Source of the DNA: Parvibaculum sp.
Lineage (GTDB): Bacteria > Pseudomonadota > Alphaproteobacteria > Parvibaculales > Parvibaculaceae
DNA length: 64,000 bases
NCBI GenBank assembly: GCA_017642695.1
Contig: JAEPQD010000002.1
Span: 62,001-126,000 of the forward strand
Reading direction: 5' to 3'
The translations under genes and the position numbers were made by a program. The notes beneath the pieces were generated by a model. It searched no databases, was not told where the DNA came from, and saw only the letters and a list, made by a program, of their open reading frames with translations. This document shows, one piece after another, positions 24,887 to 34,019 of the stretch (position 1 is the first letter of the stretch; each line of letters starts with the position of its first letter).

Positions 24887-25816
24887 TTGCGATCAAAACA
24901 GGACCGTCTCGGACTAATTTTCGTAGGCGGTACTCCGCGATCTGGTACTACCTTGGTACAACGTATTCTAGGAGCTCATCCAGCAATATATGCTGGCCCG
25001 GAATTTGATTTCGTACCTAGTATAGTGTCCTTGCGAAATTTGATGAGCGAAAGTGTTCGGAAGGGGCGCATATCAGCGTTCGTGAACGAACGCGATGTAG
25101 ATGACGCGACCAACAAGTTTATCTTCGATTTGCTAACAGCGAGAGCAGTCCGTCATGAGCATGAGTTCTTGTGTGAGAAGACGCCGTCGAACGCGCTTGT
25201 TTTCGAAGAGTTGATCGATTTGTTTCCTGAAGCCAAATTTATTTTTGTGGTGCGAGATCCCCGGGATGTTGTGGCTTCTATGAAGACTGTCAAGCAAAGG
25301 TACAGGATGAATGGCGAAGTTGAGCCTGCATTCTGCCGCGACGCGTATGCCAGCGCTCAGACAATCAGGAGCTACTTGGACAAAGGTTACTCGGCCTCTA
25401 ACAAAAGTGACCGTGTATTGGTTGTGCATTACGAGGATGTGGTGCGCGAGCCGGAAACGACGTTGCGCAATGTGTGTGCATTTCTCAATATAGAATTTGA
25501 CCCAAAGATGCTCAGGATTGAGGAGAGCAAGTTTGATAGCGCCGACACAAAGTCAATAAAGCATTGGTATGACCAAATGGCTCTGCGACTGCCGATAGTC
25601 GCCTCGAAAGAGCCGAAGCATCAAGGGGTGCTGACTGCCATTGAGGTGTCGATGGTCTCCTACATGCTATCAGGCTCGCCCTACGTTGACAGGTACGGTC
25701 TTAACTCGGGCCAAAGAAGTTTGCTTTTTGGCTGGATCGGCTTCAACTACCACCATGCTTGCAAAGCAGCTTTGAATGGTCTGCGCAATGCGGGTAGAGC
25801 ATTGCTCAGACAGTGA
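24887..25816 (+). CDS. Sulfotransferase
   Basis: A 309-aa PAPS-dependent sulfotransferase. The 5'-phosphosulfate loop GGTPRSGTTLVQR is at the N-terminus and the 3'-phosphate site VVRDPRDVVASM lies near residue 125; 'EKTPSNALVFEEL' and 'YEDVVREPETTLRNVCAFLNIEF' complete the Sulfotransfer_3 pattern. TTG 24887 comes one base after the aminotransferase stop with GGGAG ahead of it; an ATG at 24869 overlapping the previous gene is an alternative. It probably sulfates the repeat unit; no PAPS-making genes are in the window. Confidence 0.88.
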   Translation: MRSKQDRLGLIFVGGTPRSGTTLVQRILGAHPAIYAGPEFDFVPSIVSLRNLMSESVRKGRISAFVNERDVDDATNKFIFDLLTARAVRHEHEFLCEKTPSNALVFEELIDLFPEAKFIFVVRDPRDVVASMKTVKQRYRMNGEVEPAFCRDAYASAQTIRSYLDKGYSASNKSDRVLVVHYEDVVREPETTLRNVCAFLNIEFDPKMLRIEESKFDSADTKSIKHWYDQMALRLPIVASKEPKHQGVLTAIEVSMVSYMLSGSPYVDRYGLNSGQRSLLFGWIGFNYHHACKAALNGLRNAGRALLRQ

Positions 25817-25848
25817 GTGCATACGATGATTGAAATTCGGCCATCGAT

Positions 25849-27363
25849 GTGACTGATCCACAAGATTCATATAGCCGAATGATACGATCCGTTAGGATCG
25901 TGGGGTCCGCGGCTATCGTCAACATCGTACTCGGTATCATTCGTCTAAAGATCTTTGCAATATTGTTGGGGCCAGCCGGCGTGGGGTTGGCAGGTCTCTA
26001 TACAAATCTCATGGCATTGTCTTCGACTGTGTCAGGGCTTGGCATGGGGTCGAGTGGTGTGCGCCAAGTGGCCCGCTCGAACAATGATGAGTTGCGCCGC
26101 TCCGTCGTGTTGAAAGCGCTGTGGTTGTCGGGATTGGGACTTGGTGTCCTCGGCGGTGGAACAACCTATTTCTTACGGGAGGCATTAGCGGAATACGTTA
26201 TGGGAGACCTGCAGTACGCTGCGGGTGTTGGGTGGTTGGGATTAGGAGTCGCTGCCTCCGTTGCGGGTATCATATTTAGTGCGATTCCCCAGGGACTTCA
26301 GCGTCTTGGGGACTTTGCGCGAATTAATGTCGTCGGAAACTCGCTGGGAAGTGTCGTGGCGGTCGGTATTATCTGGCAATTTGGTGCCAGCGGAATTCCG
26401 TATGCTGTGATCTGTCTTCCAATCGGGGTGGCGGCAGTAGCGGCTGTGACAGTTAGTCGGCTAGAGAGCTCCAGAAAATCTCGCTCAGATGAAAGCATTC
26501 GCAGTGCGTTCGCTGAAATGTTGAGATTCGGGGGAGTTATGCTTTTCACGTCCATACTGACTGTCGGCACAATGATGGCCGTTCGCTCGGCGATTGCGCA
26601 GCGTATGGGACTTGATGTTGCCGGATATTTTCATGCCGCGTGGTTAATGTCTGCTACCTACATAAGCTTTCTGCTCAGCTCTATGGCAGCGGATTTCTAT
26701 CCTCGTATTACTGCTGCGGTGGCCAATGGAGCAGATCCCGGTCCGATCATTCAAGACCAGATGCACTTTGGAATTGTGCTGGCGGGCCCGCTTGTGGTGG
26801 GAATTATTGCCTTTGCGGGCCCAATTATATTGCTTCTTTACTCTACAGAATTCCATTCTGCTGCCATGATACTCCATGTCCAAGTTCTTGGAGACCTGCT
26901 GAAAGTTTTGTCGTTTCCGCTGGGGTTTACATTGCTCGCATTAGGTGAGTCGTGGAAATATATGACTGTTCAGCTTGTGTGGAATCTTCTCTACTTCGGC
27001 ATAGTTTTGTCAGGCCTTGAACAATTCGGCGTAGTGATCGTTGGAGTTGCATATCTCGCGAGCTACGCCGTTAGTCTTACCCTCACATTCTTCATGGTGC
27101 GGGGTTCAATCGATTTTCGTCCCGGTTGTAAGTTGAAACTGACAGCGGCGGCTACGGTGGGGCTCGCTACGGTCGTTTCTATGTTGGCGCTTATAGCGTC
27201 GGCTATTGTCGGATATGTAGCAGGCGCTGTTGCTATCGCTCTCCTTGGCGCCTACGCGTTGCACGTGGTCTCTAGCATCCCCGAGGTCGCAACTCGACGG
27301 CACATAAGGCGATTGATGCAGATTGCGAAAGCGCTTCGTTCCAAGATTCTCAATGACAAATAG
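25849..27363 (+). CDS. Wzx-type O-antigen/polysaccharide flippase
   Basis: A 504-aa protein with about twelve membrane helices of the MOP/PST exporter superfamily. The N-terminus 'VRIVGSAAIVNIVLGIIRLKIFAILLGPAGVGLAGLYTNLM' and 'GSSGVRQVA' resemble WzxE-like O-antigen translocases, and 'GVMLFTSILTVGTMMAVRSAIAQRMG' marks the second bundle. It moves undecaprenyl-linked units across the inner membrane. It starts at GTG 25849; an adjacent upstream ATG is not in frame. It is the only recognisable Wzx in the window, so if two polymers are made they share it or the second is elsewhere. Confidence 0.88.
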   Translation: MTDPQDSYSRMIRSVRIVGSAAIVNIVLGIIRLKIFAILLGPAGVGLAGLYTNLMALSSTVSGLGMGSSGVRQVARSNNDELRRSVVLKALWLSGLGLGVLGGGTTYFLREALAEYVMGDLQYAAGVGWLGLGVAASVAGIIFSAIPQGLQRLGDFARINVVGNSLGSVVAVGIIWQFGASGIPYAVICLPIGVAAVAAVTVSRLESSRKSRSDESIRSAFAEMLRFGGVMLFTSILTVGTMMAVRSAIAQRMGLDVAGYFHAAWLMSATYISFLLSSMAADFYPRITAAVANGADPGPIIQDQMHFGIVLAGPLVVGIIAFAGPIILLLYSTEFHSAAMILHVQVLGDLLKVLSFPLGFTLLALGESWKYMTVQLVWNLLYFGIVLSGLEQFGVVIVGVAYLASYAVSLTLTFFMVRGSIDFRPGCKLKLTAAATVGLATVVSMLALIASAIVGYVAGAVAIALLGAYALHVVSSIPEVATRRHIRRLMQIAKALRSKILNDK

Positions 27364-27375
27364 TTGGATATAGAC

Positions 27376-28830
27376 CTAGTTTTTCCGGCGGTTGACTGTG
27401 TTGGCTATGGCTCGCTGTGCATATGGCGGAAGGATTTTTTTTACCTTCTTCCAGATAAATCGCAGCGCAATTGTGCGCTCCTTTTCATGATCTAGATAAG
27501 TGGGCAAGAGGTGTTCGACAGTGTCCTCGATAAAGCCGGAGACTTTGAACAATTCTTGTTCTGTCAAGGAGTGTGGTTCCTCCGGAAGCTCCAGTTCGCG
27601 CGCTGGGCCGTGGTCGGTGCGTATCTCTCTTAAGACTACTGTTTGTGTGTATCTATCCGACCCCTGCACCTTGCTTTCTAGAGAAAACTTGCGACTGCCA
27701 GGTCTGTCGTTCGCTTCGTCATGCGGGCGAAATAACGAAGATTCAACGAGGCGATTGAAATGCTCGTTCAATGTCGAGGTTTTGAGTCGCAAGGTAGGTC
27801 GTCGCATATCTCCCCAAGGGTAGCTTCCTTCATCTCCAGCGAACATTGTGAAATACTTCCGATATAGCTCATTACACAGATACACATCTGGAAGAGTTGT
27901 CCCAAGATCGTCCTGTGTTGTGATTTCTTCTGCAATTAGATGCTCTAACCAAACTAGCGCGACGTGTTGAAGTGCTTGATGAGAGGGTCGGCGAGACGAA
28001 AAAAGGATGCTATCGACGCATTCCTTGATGAAGCCAGGTCTTCTGGCGCCGTCTATTGCGGAGAGGAATGCATCCATCTCGGGAGACAGCAAGAAGCGTG
28101 TCATTAGTGCGTTCACCTCGTGCGAAACTTGGCGGCGTCTCCTCATAGAAAAAGATAGATTCTCGCTCTGACGTCCAGACAAATTAGCGTCGTGGCGACG
28201 ATAAGCAGCTAGTGCTTGGGGCGCGAAACCAAAGGTACCTCTCAAAGACAGCTTGAGCCAAAGCTCATAATCTTGAAGTAGTTCATTGTTTACTCCAAAG
28301 TCGAATGTGCGGGTTGCTGACTTTCTGAAGGCGGAAGCCGATGCGCAGAGGAAATTTCCCCGCAACAGTTCGCAGAGCAGGTCGTTCTTAGAGAGGCTGG
28401 CCAAGTGTGAATGACGGAAGAGATTTCGGTCAGCGGTATGGCCCGAGGCCTCAATGACGTCCACGCTTCCAAAGACTGCGACAGCATGTTCGCTTTTGTC
28501 GAGAGCCTCTATCATGTGGCTCATGTATCCTGGACGCCATACGTCATCGTGCCCGAGTTGGAATATGTATTCGCCGGCGCAGAACTGAAGAGCATCTTGG
28601 ATGGAGTTCCAGACTCCCTTGTTTTTCTCATGGCGAACTATCCGGATAACATCCGGGTATCGGTCGCAAAAAGATTTGATTATGTCATAGCTTCCGTCAG
28701 TTGACGCATCATCGCAGATGATGATCTCAAAATCGGTTCGAGCTTGCGCTAGGGCGCTCTCAATTGTCTCGCCGACAAACTTTTCGCCATTGTAGACGGG
28801 AAGTATAACTGACGCTCGAATTTCTTGCAT
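27376..28830 (-). CDS. Family 2 glycosyltransferase with long C-terminal extension
   Basis: A 484-aa protein. The first 230 residues are a GT2 domain: 'RASVILPVYNGEKFVGETIESALAQ', 'IIICDDASTDGS', 'HEKNKGVWNSIQDAL' and 'FQLGHDDVW' (D-D metal site), with 'LLQDYELWLKLSLRG' as the ED motif region. About 250 residues of unrecognised, mostly helical sequence follow, with a basic C-terminal tail. It is convergent with the flippase gene (12 bases between stops) and AT-rich like its neighbours. Confidence 0.85.
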   Translation of the reverse strand: MQEIRASVILPVYNGEKFVGETIESALAQARTDFEIIICDDASTDGSYDIIKSFCDRYPDVIRIVRHEKNKGVWNSIQDALQFCAGEYIFQLGHDDVWRPGYMSHMIEALDKSEHAVAVFGSVDVIEASGHTADRNLFRHSHLASLSKNDLLCELLRGNFLCASASAFRKSATRTFDFGVNNELLQDYELWLKLSLRGTFGFAPQALAAYRRHDANLSGRQSENLSFSMRRRRQVSHEVNALMTRFLLSPEMDAFLSAIDGARRPGFIKECVDSILFSSRRPSHQALQHVALVWLEHLIAEEITTQDDLGTTLPDVYLCNELYRKYFTMFAGDEGSYPWGDMRRPTLRLKTSTLNEHFNRLVESSLFRPHDEANDRPGSRKFSLESKVQGSDRYTQTVVLREIRTDHGPARELELPEEPHSLTEQELFKVSGFIEDTVEHLLPTYLDHEKERTIALRFIWKKVKKILPPYAQRAIANTVNRRKN

Positions 28831-28889
28831 GCAACCCTACCAAACAATTTCAAATCTGAACCTGTGGCGGCACATCGAAATGTGGTCTG

Positions 28890-29438
28890 TCATGCGGAGA
28901 GAAAGTTCGAGGCGTGGCGAACAAGCAGATGTTGAAAATCCTCTGCGCTCAGAGAGAAGTATACATTTGTATCGTCCTCGCCTATTTCAGTTGCGCCAAA
29001 GCGGCGGTGGAACGCGATCGTATGCACGTTACCCTTCATGACATCGAATTTGGCGGTTTTTAATCGCAACCCTTCGAATGCGAATTTATATACGAGGCAT
29101 GCGGACGATAGAGCGCCTTTTGCTGGCTTGTCGCTGGTTAAAATCCAGCTTCCCCAAGTAAAACTATCTTCCGAGATATTATAGACTCGGACACAACCAC
29201 AGTCTGTGTTTGTGGTTTCGTTCATAATGATAAAATAAAATTCTTTCTCAGATCTTTCTCTCTCCTTGTAGGTACGTATCCAGTTTAGTTGTTGTTGTGA
29301 ATCGCCGGTTACGGTGGACAAATATCGACTTATCGTTGGATCAACCCGCAATCCCCAAAGAAATTCTGCGTCTCGTTCTTCGACAAGTCTCAAACGGCAA
29401 CTTCCCAATCGAAGAGATGTCAAAATATGATCGTGCAT
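28890..29438 (-). CDS. GNAT-family N-acetyltransferase
   Basis: A 182-aa protein of the RimJ/RimL-like GNAT group: 'LRLVEERDAEFLWGLRVDPTISRYL' at the N-terminus, 'GCVRVYNISEDSFTWGSWILTSDKPAKGALSSACLVYKFAFEGLRLKTAKFDV' holding the acetyl-CoA site, and 'GNVHTIAFHRRFGATEIGEDD' after it. Located in the island with the ketoisomerase/aminotransferase pair, it may acetylate the 3-amino group of the dTDP-amino sugar, in place of the left-handed beta-helix acetyltransferase (FdtC) used elsewhere. This substrate is inferred from context. Confidence 0.78.
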   Translation of the reverse strand: MHDHILTSLRLGSCRLRLVEERDAEFLWGLRVDPTISRYLSTVTGDSQQQLNWIRTYKERERSEKEFYFIIMNETTNTDCGCVRVYNISEDSFTWGSWILTSDKPAKGALSSACLVYKFAFEGLRLKTAKFDVMKGNVHTIAFHRRFGATEIGEDDTNVYFSLSAEDFQHLLVRHASNFLSA

Positions 29439-29505
29439 TGACCACCACCATGAGGATTCGAGACCATCAACGTCGTTATAGATCTACCCGATGAACACAG
29501 TTGGC

Positions 29506-31479
29506 CTATTGATGGTCTTCAAAGTATCGGGACGCACCCAAGTCATCTTCATTTCCTAGGATGGCATCTTCAAGTGCCGAGCGGGCGACAAACTCAGACG
29601 CTATCGGTGTTAGATGTCCATAGTCCCAGCTTGTTATGCCGTCTTGAAAGTTGTTATCTCCGATATAGGTCAAGCAACCCTCCTGATTGCATAGTGAGCT
29701 TAGTACGCTCACATATTCAACACCGCTTTCCTCCAGTTGAGCCAGAGCTGCCTTCATTCCTTTGTCATACGCAAAAGACCCTGGATCAATTCCCTGCCAG
29801 GTGCGCACCGGTATTTTTCCCCAGTTTCTAACCATTATCCAAGGCAACTCGGTGCTCCATCTCGGTGAGGGACCCATAACTAGAATCCGCCCCACTCCCA
29901 TATTTTTCAGAGATGAGATTATTCGTTTGAGTTCCGCCAGCTTCCACTGATCGGCTTGACTTAGAACAACTACGTTAGGCTTGCTTTCTCGGATGGCTGC
30001 GAGAGCTAGTGTATTGGATTTCCGACAGGATAAACTACGAGATCGCTCCGGTTCCAAGCTGGGTGCGCAAGCGGAACTCGCAACTTGGAGGATTTGCCAA
30101 TCGGAAGGAAGGACTTCCTTCAGACCAAAGTAGTACATCTGTGCGTGACTATCGCCCCATAGAAAGATTACTTTTTCCGCATTAGAGTTACGAATATAAC
30201 AAGACTTGGGGATTTCTGACTTTGCCTGACCTTCGAATTCACCATGCATGTAGAAATTGCACTCATCTCTATATGCCGAATACATATTTGTCCGGATGAA
30301 AAACTGCCTTGCGGGCGGTTCGTTGTCGAAGTGATTTAGAAATGACCGGGCGAATGCAAACCGCCACTCAGCGCCTTGCGACAAATGCCCATAGATTCCC
30401 AGTGCAACAAAGAGTGCTCCGAAGGTGGCGCTTGCTGCAAAGATACTGCGACGAGATGGTAATAAGGGAGGCCCTGCGCGTTTGCGAAATGGCTGTTCGA
30501 CGAACCGCCAAGTCAAGTACGCTAGCCCAAGCGATGCGGTCGCAAGCAGCAGCATCATCCATTCAGTAGGCGGCGCAATAGCGCGAATACGAGCAAATGC
30601 GAATAGCGGCTGATGCCACAAGTATGCGCTGTAGCTTATTAGGCCGATCCCAACAAAACCTCGCATACTCAAAAGTCGCGCAACCCAAGTTCCATTTCCC
30701 GCAAACAGCAGAATCAACGATGTGCCCCCTACCGGAGCGAGTGCATAAAGACTGGGAAATGGAGTTGTGGAGTCAAAATGCAAAATTGCAAAGACGATTA
30801 GAGATAACCCCGCTGTGCTGAGCGCGTTGTTCGAGCGATACGCTCGGCCAGCTGCCAAGAACGCACAAATCGAACCCGCTAATAATTCCCACGCGCGCGT
30901 AGGTGCGAGATAGAAATTTGCGTGAGGTTCGTTCCGCCAACCCCATTCGCAGATTAGTAAGCTGATTGCTGCAATAATAACGATCGCCCAAAATAGACGA
31001 TTGCGACCAAAGCGCCACGTTAGCAAAAGGAACAATGGAAATAGTAAATAGTACTGCTCCTCAACCGCCAAACTCCACGTATGCAGGAGGGGGTTGAGTT
31101 CAGCAGAGGCGGCAAAATACCCTTCTTCGCGCCAAAAGAGTACGTTGGATACAAAGAATACGACAGCGATGAGACTTTGTGCAAAATCCTTAAATTGCGA
31201 AGGCAGCATCCACATCCATGCGAATGGAACGCAGAGGGTCATTACGACGAAAAGCGCTGGAAGAATGCGCCGTGCTCTGTTCTCGTAGAACTGAACGATA
31301 GAAAATTTTCCGTCATCAAGACTTTTGATCAAAATTCCGGTAATTAAATAACCACTAATGACAAAAAAAACGTCTACCCCGACAAAACCGCCGCTGAATA
31401 CTTCGAAGCCGGCGTGAAAGAGGATTACTGGTATGACTGCCACCGCGCGCAGACCGTCTATCTCATGTCTGTAGTTCAT
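29506..31479 (-). CDS. OafA/YrhL-type acyltransferase with SGNH domain
   Basis: A 657-aa O-acyltransferase. About ten membrane helices (residues 5-370) form the acyltransferase-3 domain, starting 'YRHEIDGLRAVAVIPVILFHAG' (catalytic His in FHAG). A periplasmic SGNH domain follows (about 400-657) with 'FLWGDSHAQMYY' (block I, Ser), and 'YGHLTPIASEFVARS' (block V, Asp/His region). It acetylates sugars of the surface glycan in the periplasm. The ATG at 31479 follows GGGGA; the frame extends 10 codons further upstream. It is the last gene of the AT-rich island. Confidence 0.9.
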   Translation of the reverse strand: MNYRHEIDGLRAVAVIPVILFHAGFEVFSGGFVGVDVFFVISGYLITGILIKSLDDGKFSIVQFYENRARRILPALFVVMTLCVPFAWMWMLPSQFKDFAQSLIAVVFFVSNVLFWREEGYFAASAELNPLLHTWSLAVEEQYYLLFPLFLLLTWRFGRNRLFWAIVIIAAISLLICEWGWRNEPHANFYLAPTRAWELLAGSICAFLAAGRAYRSNNALSTAGLSLIVFAILHFDSTTPFPSLYALAPVGGTSLILLFAGNGTWVARLLSMRGFVGIGLISYSAYLWHQPLFAFARIRAIAPPTEWMMLLLATASLGLAYLTWRFVEQPFRKRAGPPLLPSRRSIFAASATFGALFVALGIYGHLSQGAEWRFAFARSFLNHFDNEPPARQFFIRTNMYSAYRDECNFYMHGEFEGQAKSEIPKSCYIRNSNAEKVIFLWGDSHAQMYYFGLKEVLPSDWQILQVASSACAPSLEPERSRSLSCRKSNTLALAAIRESKPNVVVLSQADQWKLAELKRIISSLKNMGVGRILVMGPSPRWSTELPWIMVRNWGKIPVRTWQGIDPGSFAYDKGMKAALAQLEESGVEYVSVLSSLCNQEGCLTYIGDNNFQDGITSWDYGHLTPIASEFVARSALEDAILGNEDDLGASRYFEDHQ

Positions 31480-31590
31480 ACGATTTGGTCCCCAGCTCTG
31501 CTCCAGCAATTCATAATCTCTGTTGTGTGGGTCTGACTAGTGTCGTTGTGAGAGTTTCGTTCGGGAACCATAGAGAATCGAGCCGCTTTC

Positions 31591-32769
31591 TTGATCAGCA
31601 AACCCCTTCGCATCGGCTTGTTGTGGCATACGCTGCGTAGCGGCAATCTCGGCTGCGGCGCGTTGACCATCGCCAATATGAGCCTCATCGAGGAGGCGGC
31701 GCGGGCGGCGGGCCGCGAAGTGGAGTTTCACCTGTTCGAGTTTGCGAGCGATGCGGACTACAGATCTTCCGTGTCGTATCCGGTCGTCGAGCACCGTTTC
31801 TCCGTGAAGAAGTCGCTGATGCCCGGCTCGCCGCTGGCGCGCGCCATGGCGGAATGCGATCTCGCCGTCGATATCGGCTCGGGCGACAGTTTCGCGGATA
31901 TCTATGGATGGCGACGCTTCCTCCATCTGGCCTGGTCCAAATACCTCGCCTTGCGAGCATCCGTCCCGCTGCTTCTCAGTCCGCAGACCATCGGCCCTTT
32001 CGACGGGCCTGGCTACCGGTTCGCTGCCGCCATGCTCATGCGGCGCGCCTTGCGCGTCTATACGCGCGACCGGCAATCGACGGCCTGCATGACGGAGCTC
32101 GGCCTTGAAGACAGGACCCGCGAGTCGATCGACGTTGCCTTCCGGCTGCCCTTCGAGTGGCGTGAGAAATTCAATGTCGATGGCAAGGTTCATTACGGCA
32201 TCAATATTTCGGCGCTTCTCTATCGGCCGGAACATGGCAGCCGGGCACGCTTTTCCCTCACCTGCGAGAATGCCGAGCTGGTCGACGCGCTCATCGAAAC
32301 TCTGCTCGCGCGGCCGGAGGCGCGGGTGCATCTCGTTGCGCATGTACTGTCGAATGATGTGCGTCATGACGACTACGTTCTGTGCCGGGAACTGCATGAA
32401 CGCTATCCGCAGACGGTCTTGATGCCGTGCTTCTCCTCGCCGAGCGAGGCAAAGAGTGAAATCTCGCGTCTCGATTTTCTCGCCGGTTCCAGAATGCATG
32501 CGACGATCGCTGCCTTCTCGTCCGGTGTTCCCGTCGTGCCGCTCGGCTACAGCCGCAAATTCGTAGGTCTCTACGAGACGCTTGGTTATCCGCTTGTCGG
32601 CGACTGTTCGCGGCAGACGAAGGACGAACTCGTCGCCCTCGTCCTGTCCGCCGTGGAGCAGAAGGAAAGCCTGCTGGCGGCGCTTGAAAAAGGCAACGCC
32701 CTCGCCCTCAGCCGTCTCGATGCCTATCGCGCCGATCTGACGGAAATCATCGCCGGGCTCCCGAGATGA
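31591..32769 (+). CDS. Polysaccharide pyruvyl transferase family protein
   Basis: A 392-aa protein of PF04230. 'RIGLLWHTLRSGNLGCGALTIANMSLIEEA' is the N-terminal region, 'CDLAVDIGSGDSFADIYGWRRF' and 'LLLSPQTIGPFD' lie in the middle, and 'RLDFLAGSRMHATIAAFSSGVPVVPLGYSRKF' carries the conserved R-x-H-x-x-I-x-A motif. Family members add pyruvate ketals from PEP to exopolysaccharide sugars. The only matching start is TTG 31591 right at the GC-content boundary. Its stop overlaps the next gene by 4 bases (ATGA). Confidence 0.88.
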   Translation: MISKPLRIGLLWHTLRSGNLGCGALTIANMSLIEEAARAAGREVEFHLFEFASDADYRSSVSYPVVEHRFSVKKSLMPGSPLARAMAECDLAVDIGSGDSFADIYGWRRFLHLAWSKYLALRASVPLLLSPQTIGPFDGPGYRFAAAMLMRRALRVYTRDRQSTACMTELGLEDRTRESIDVAFRLPFEWREKFNVDGKVHYGINISALLYRPEHGSRARFSLTCENAELVDALIETLLARPEARVHLVAHVLSNDVRHDDYVLCRELHERYPQTVLMPCFSSPSEAKSEISRLDFLAGSRMHATIAAFSSGVPVVPLGYSRKFVGLYETLGYPLVGDCSRQTKDELVALVLSAVEQKESLLAALEKGNALALSRLDAYRADLTEIIAGLPR

Positions 32770-34019
32770 GGCATCCGGCCGATCTCCGCACCATTCTGTC
32801 CGGCGATCTGTGTTCGGGCTGCGGCCTCTGCGCGTCCCTCGCCGGTGACGGGAAGATCGACATGGAGATGGCCGGGCCGGGTTATCTGAGGCCGGCGGTC
32901 AGGCGCGCGCTCACGGCGGAGGAAGATCGCGCCATTGTCGATGTCTGTCCCGGCGCTCGCATAGAGGGATATGGAGCCCGCGGGAATACCGCCTACCATC
33001 CCGTCTGGGGCAACGTGGTCGAGGTGAGAGCCGGTTATTCGACTGATCCGGAAGTCCGGCAGGTCGGCTCGTCGGGGGGCGTCCTGTCGGCGCTTCTGCT
33101 CTATCTTCTCGAACGGGGAGAGGTCGACGACGTGCTGCAGAACGCACCCGACCCGGACAACCCCATCGGCAACATCACGCAGAAGAGCCGCAACCGTGCG
33201 GACGTTCTCCATGCGGCGGGCTCGCGTTATGCGCCCTCTGCGCCGCTTGCACGCATTCTCGATGAAATGGGCGGGGACGGCGCGCGGCACGGCTTCGTCG
33301 GCAAACCCTGCGATGTTGCGGGTCTGCGCAGTCTGCTGGGCCGCAACCCGGCACTGAAGGACCGCGTGCCTTATGTCCTTTCCTTCATGTGCGCCGGCAT
33401 GCCGAGCGAGAACGGCAGCCGCGAAGTGCTTCGGCGGATGGATGCGCTCGACAACGAAGTCGAAAGCTTCCGCTACCGGGGCAATGGCTGGCCGGGTTTC
33501 GCGACCGCGACGCTTGCGGACGGCACCACGCGGCAAATGGACTATCAGAGTTCATGGGGCGGTGTTCTCAGCAAGCATCTCCAGTTCCGGTGCAAGATCT
33601 GTCCCGACGGCACCGGCGAGTTCGCGGATGTGACCTGCGCGGATGCCTGGTATCCCGGCGAGGACGGCTATCCGAGCTTTCAGGAGCAGGAGGGCCGCTC
33701 TCTCATCATTACACGGACGGAAAGGGGAGAGGCGCTCGTCGCGGCGGCGGCGGAAGCCGGCTATATCGTTCTCGAACCGCTGCCCGTCGCCGACATCGCG
33801 CGCATGCAGCCACATCAGGCGCGGCGAAAGGGGCAGGTGCCCGCGCGCCTGCTGGCGATGCTGCTCACGGGACGGCGCCTTCCGGTCTATCGCGATCTCG
33901 GTCTCGGCGCGGTGGCGCGGACGCAGTCGCCCCGACAGCATGCCCGGAATTTCGCCGGCACGATGTACCGGCTGCTGCGGACGGCCTTTCGCCGTTCGCG
34001 GAGGAGGTCGAGTATCTGA
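32766..34019 (+). CDS. F420 hydrogenase beta-subunit-like iron-sulfur flavoprotein of polysaccharide loci
   Basis: A 417-aa protein. The N-terminus has a ferredoxin-type cluster motif (C-S-G-C-G-L-C near 16-22, then V-C-P-G near 60). The F420H2-dehydrogenase/hydrogenase beta subunit N and C domains follow: 'VGSSGGVLSALLLYLLERGEVDDVL', 'GSRYAPSAPL', 'HGFVGKPCDVAGLR' and 'QFRCKICPDGTGEFADVTCADAWYP' (further Cys). Such proteins are repeatedly paired with polysaccharide pyruvyl transferases, as here (ATGA overlap), and need not use F420. Reaction unknown; a redox step on a sugar or the transferred group is possible. Confidence 0.85.
   Translation: MRHPADLRTILSGDLCSGCGLCASLAGDGKIDMEMAGPGYLRPAVRRALTAEEDRAIVDVCPGARIEGYGARGNTAYHPVWGNVVEVRAGYSTDPEVRQVGSSGGVLSALLLYLLERGEVDDVLQNAPDPDNPIGNITQKSRNRADVLHAAGSRYAPSAPLARILDEMGGDGARHGFVGKPCDVAGLRSLLGRNPALKDRVPYVLSFMCAGMPSENGSREVLRRMDALDNEVESFRYRGNGWPGFATATLADGTTRQMDYQSSWGGVLSKHLQFRCKICPDGTGEFADVTCADAWYPGEDGYPSFQEQEGRSLIITRTERGEALVAAAAEAGYIVLEPLPVADIARMQPHQARRKGQVPARLLAMLLTGRRLPVYRDLGLGAVARTQSPRQHARNFAGTMYRLLRTAFRRSRRRSSI

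Larger units (their letters stand above)
23240..31590. other. AT-richer genomic island within the polysaccharide locus
   Basis: From about 23,240 to about 31,590 the sequence is visibly AT-richer and uses A/T-ending codons far more than both flanks. The change is sharp at the right edge: the acyltransferase gene (start 31479) is AT-rich, whereas the pyruvyltransferase gene (start 31591) returns to GC-rich codons. It carries fdtA/fdtB-like genes, a sulfotransferase, a flippase, a glycosyltransferase, a GNAT protein and an acyltransferase. No transposase or flanking repeat was seen. Best read as an acquired serotype cassette. Confidence 0.7.
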
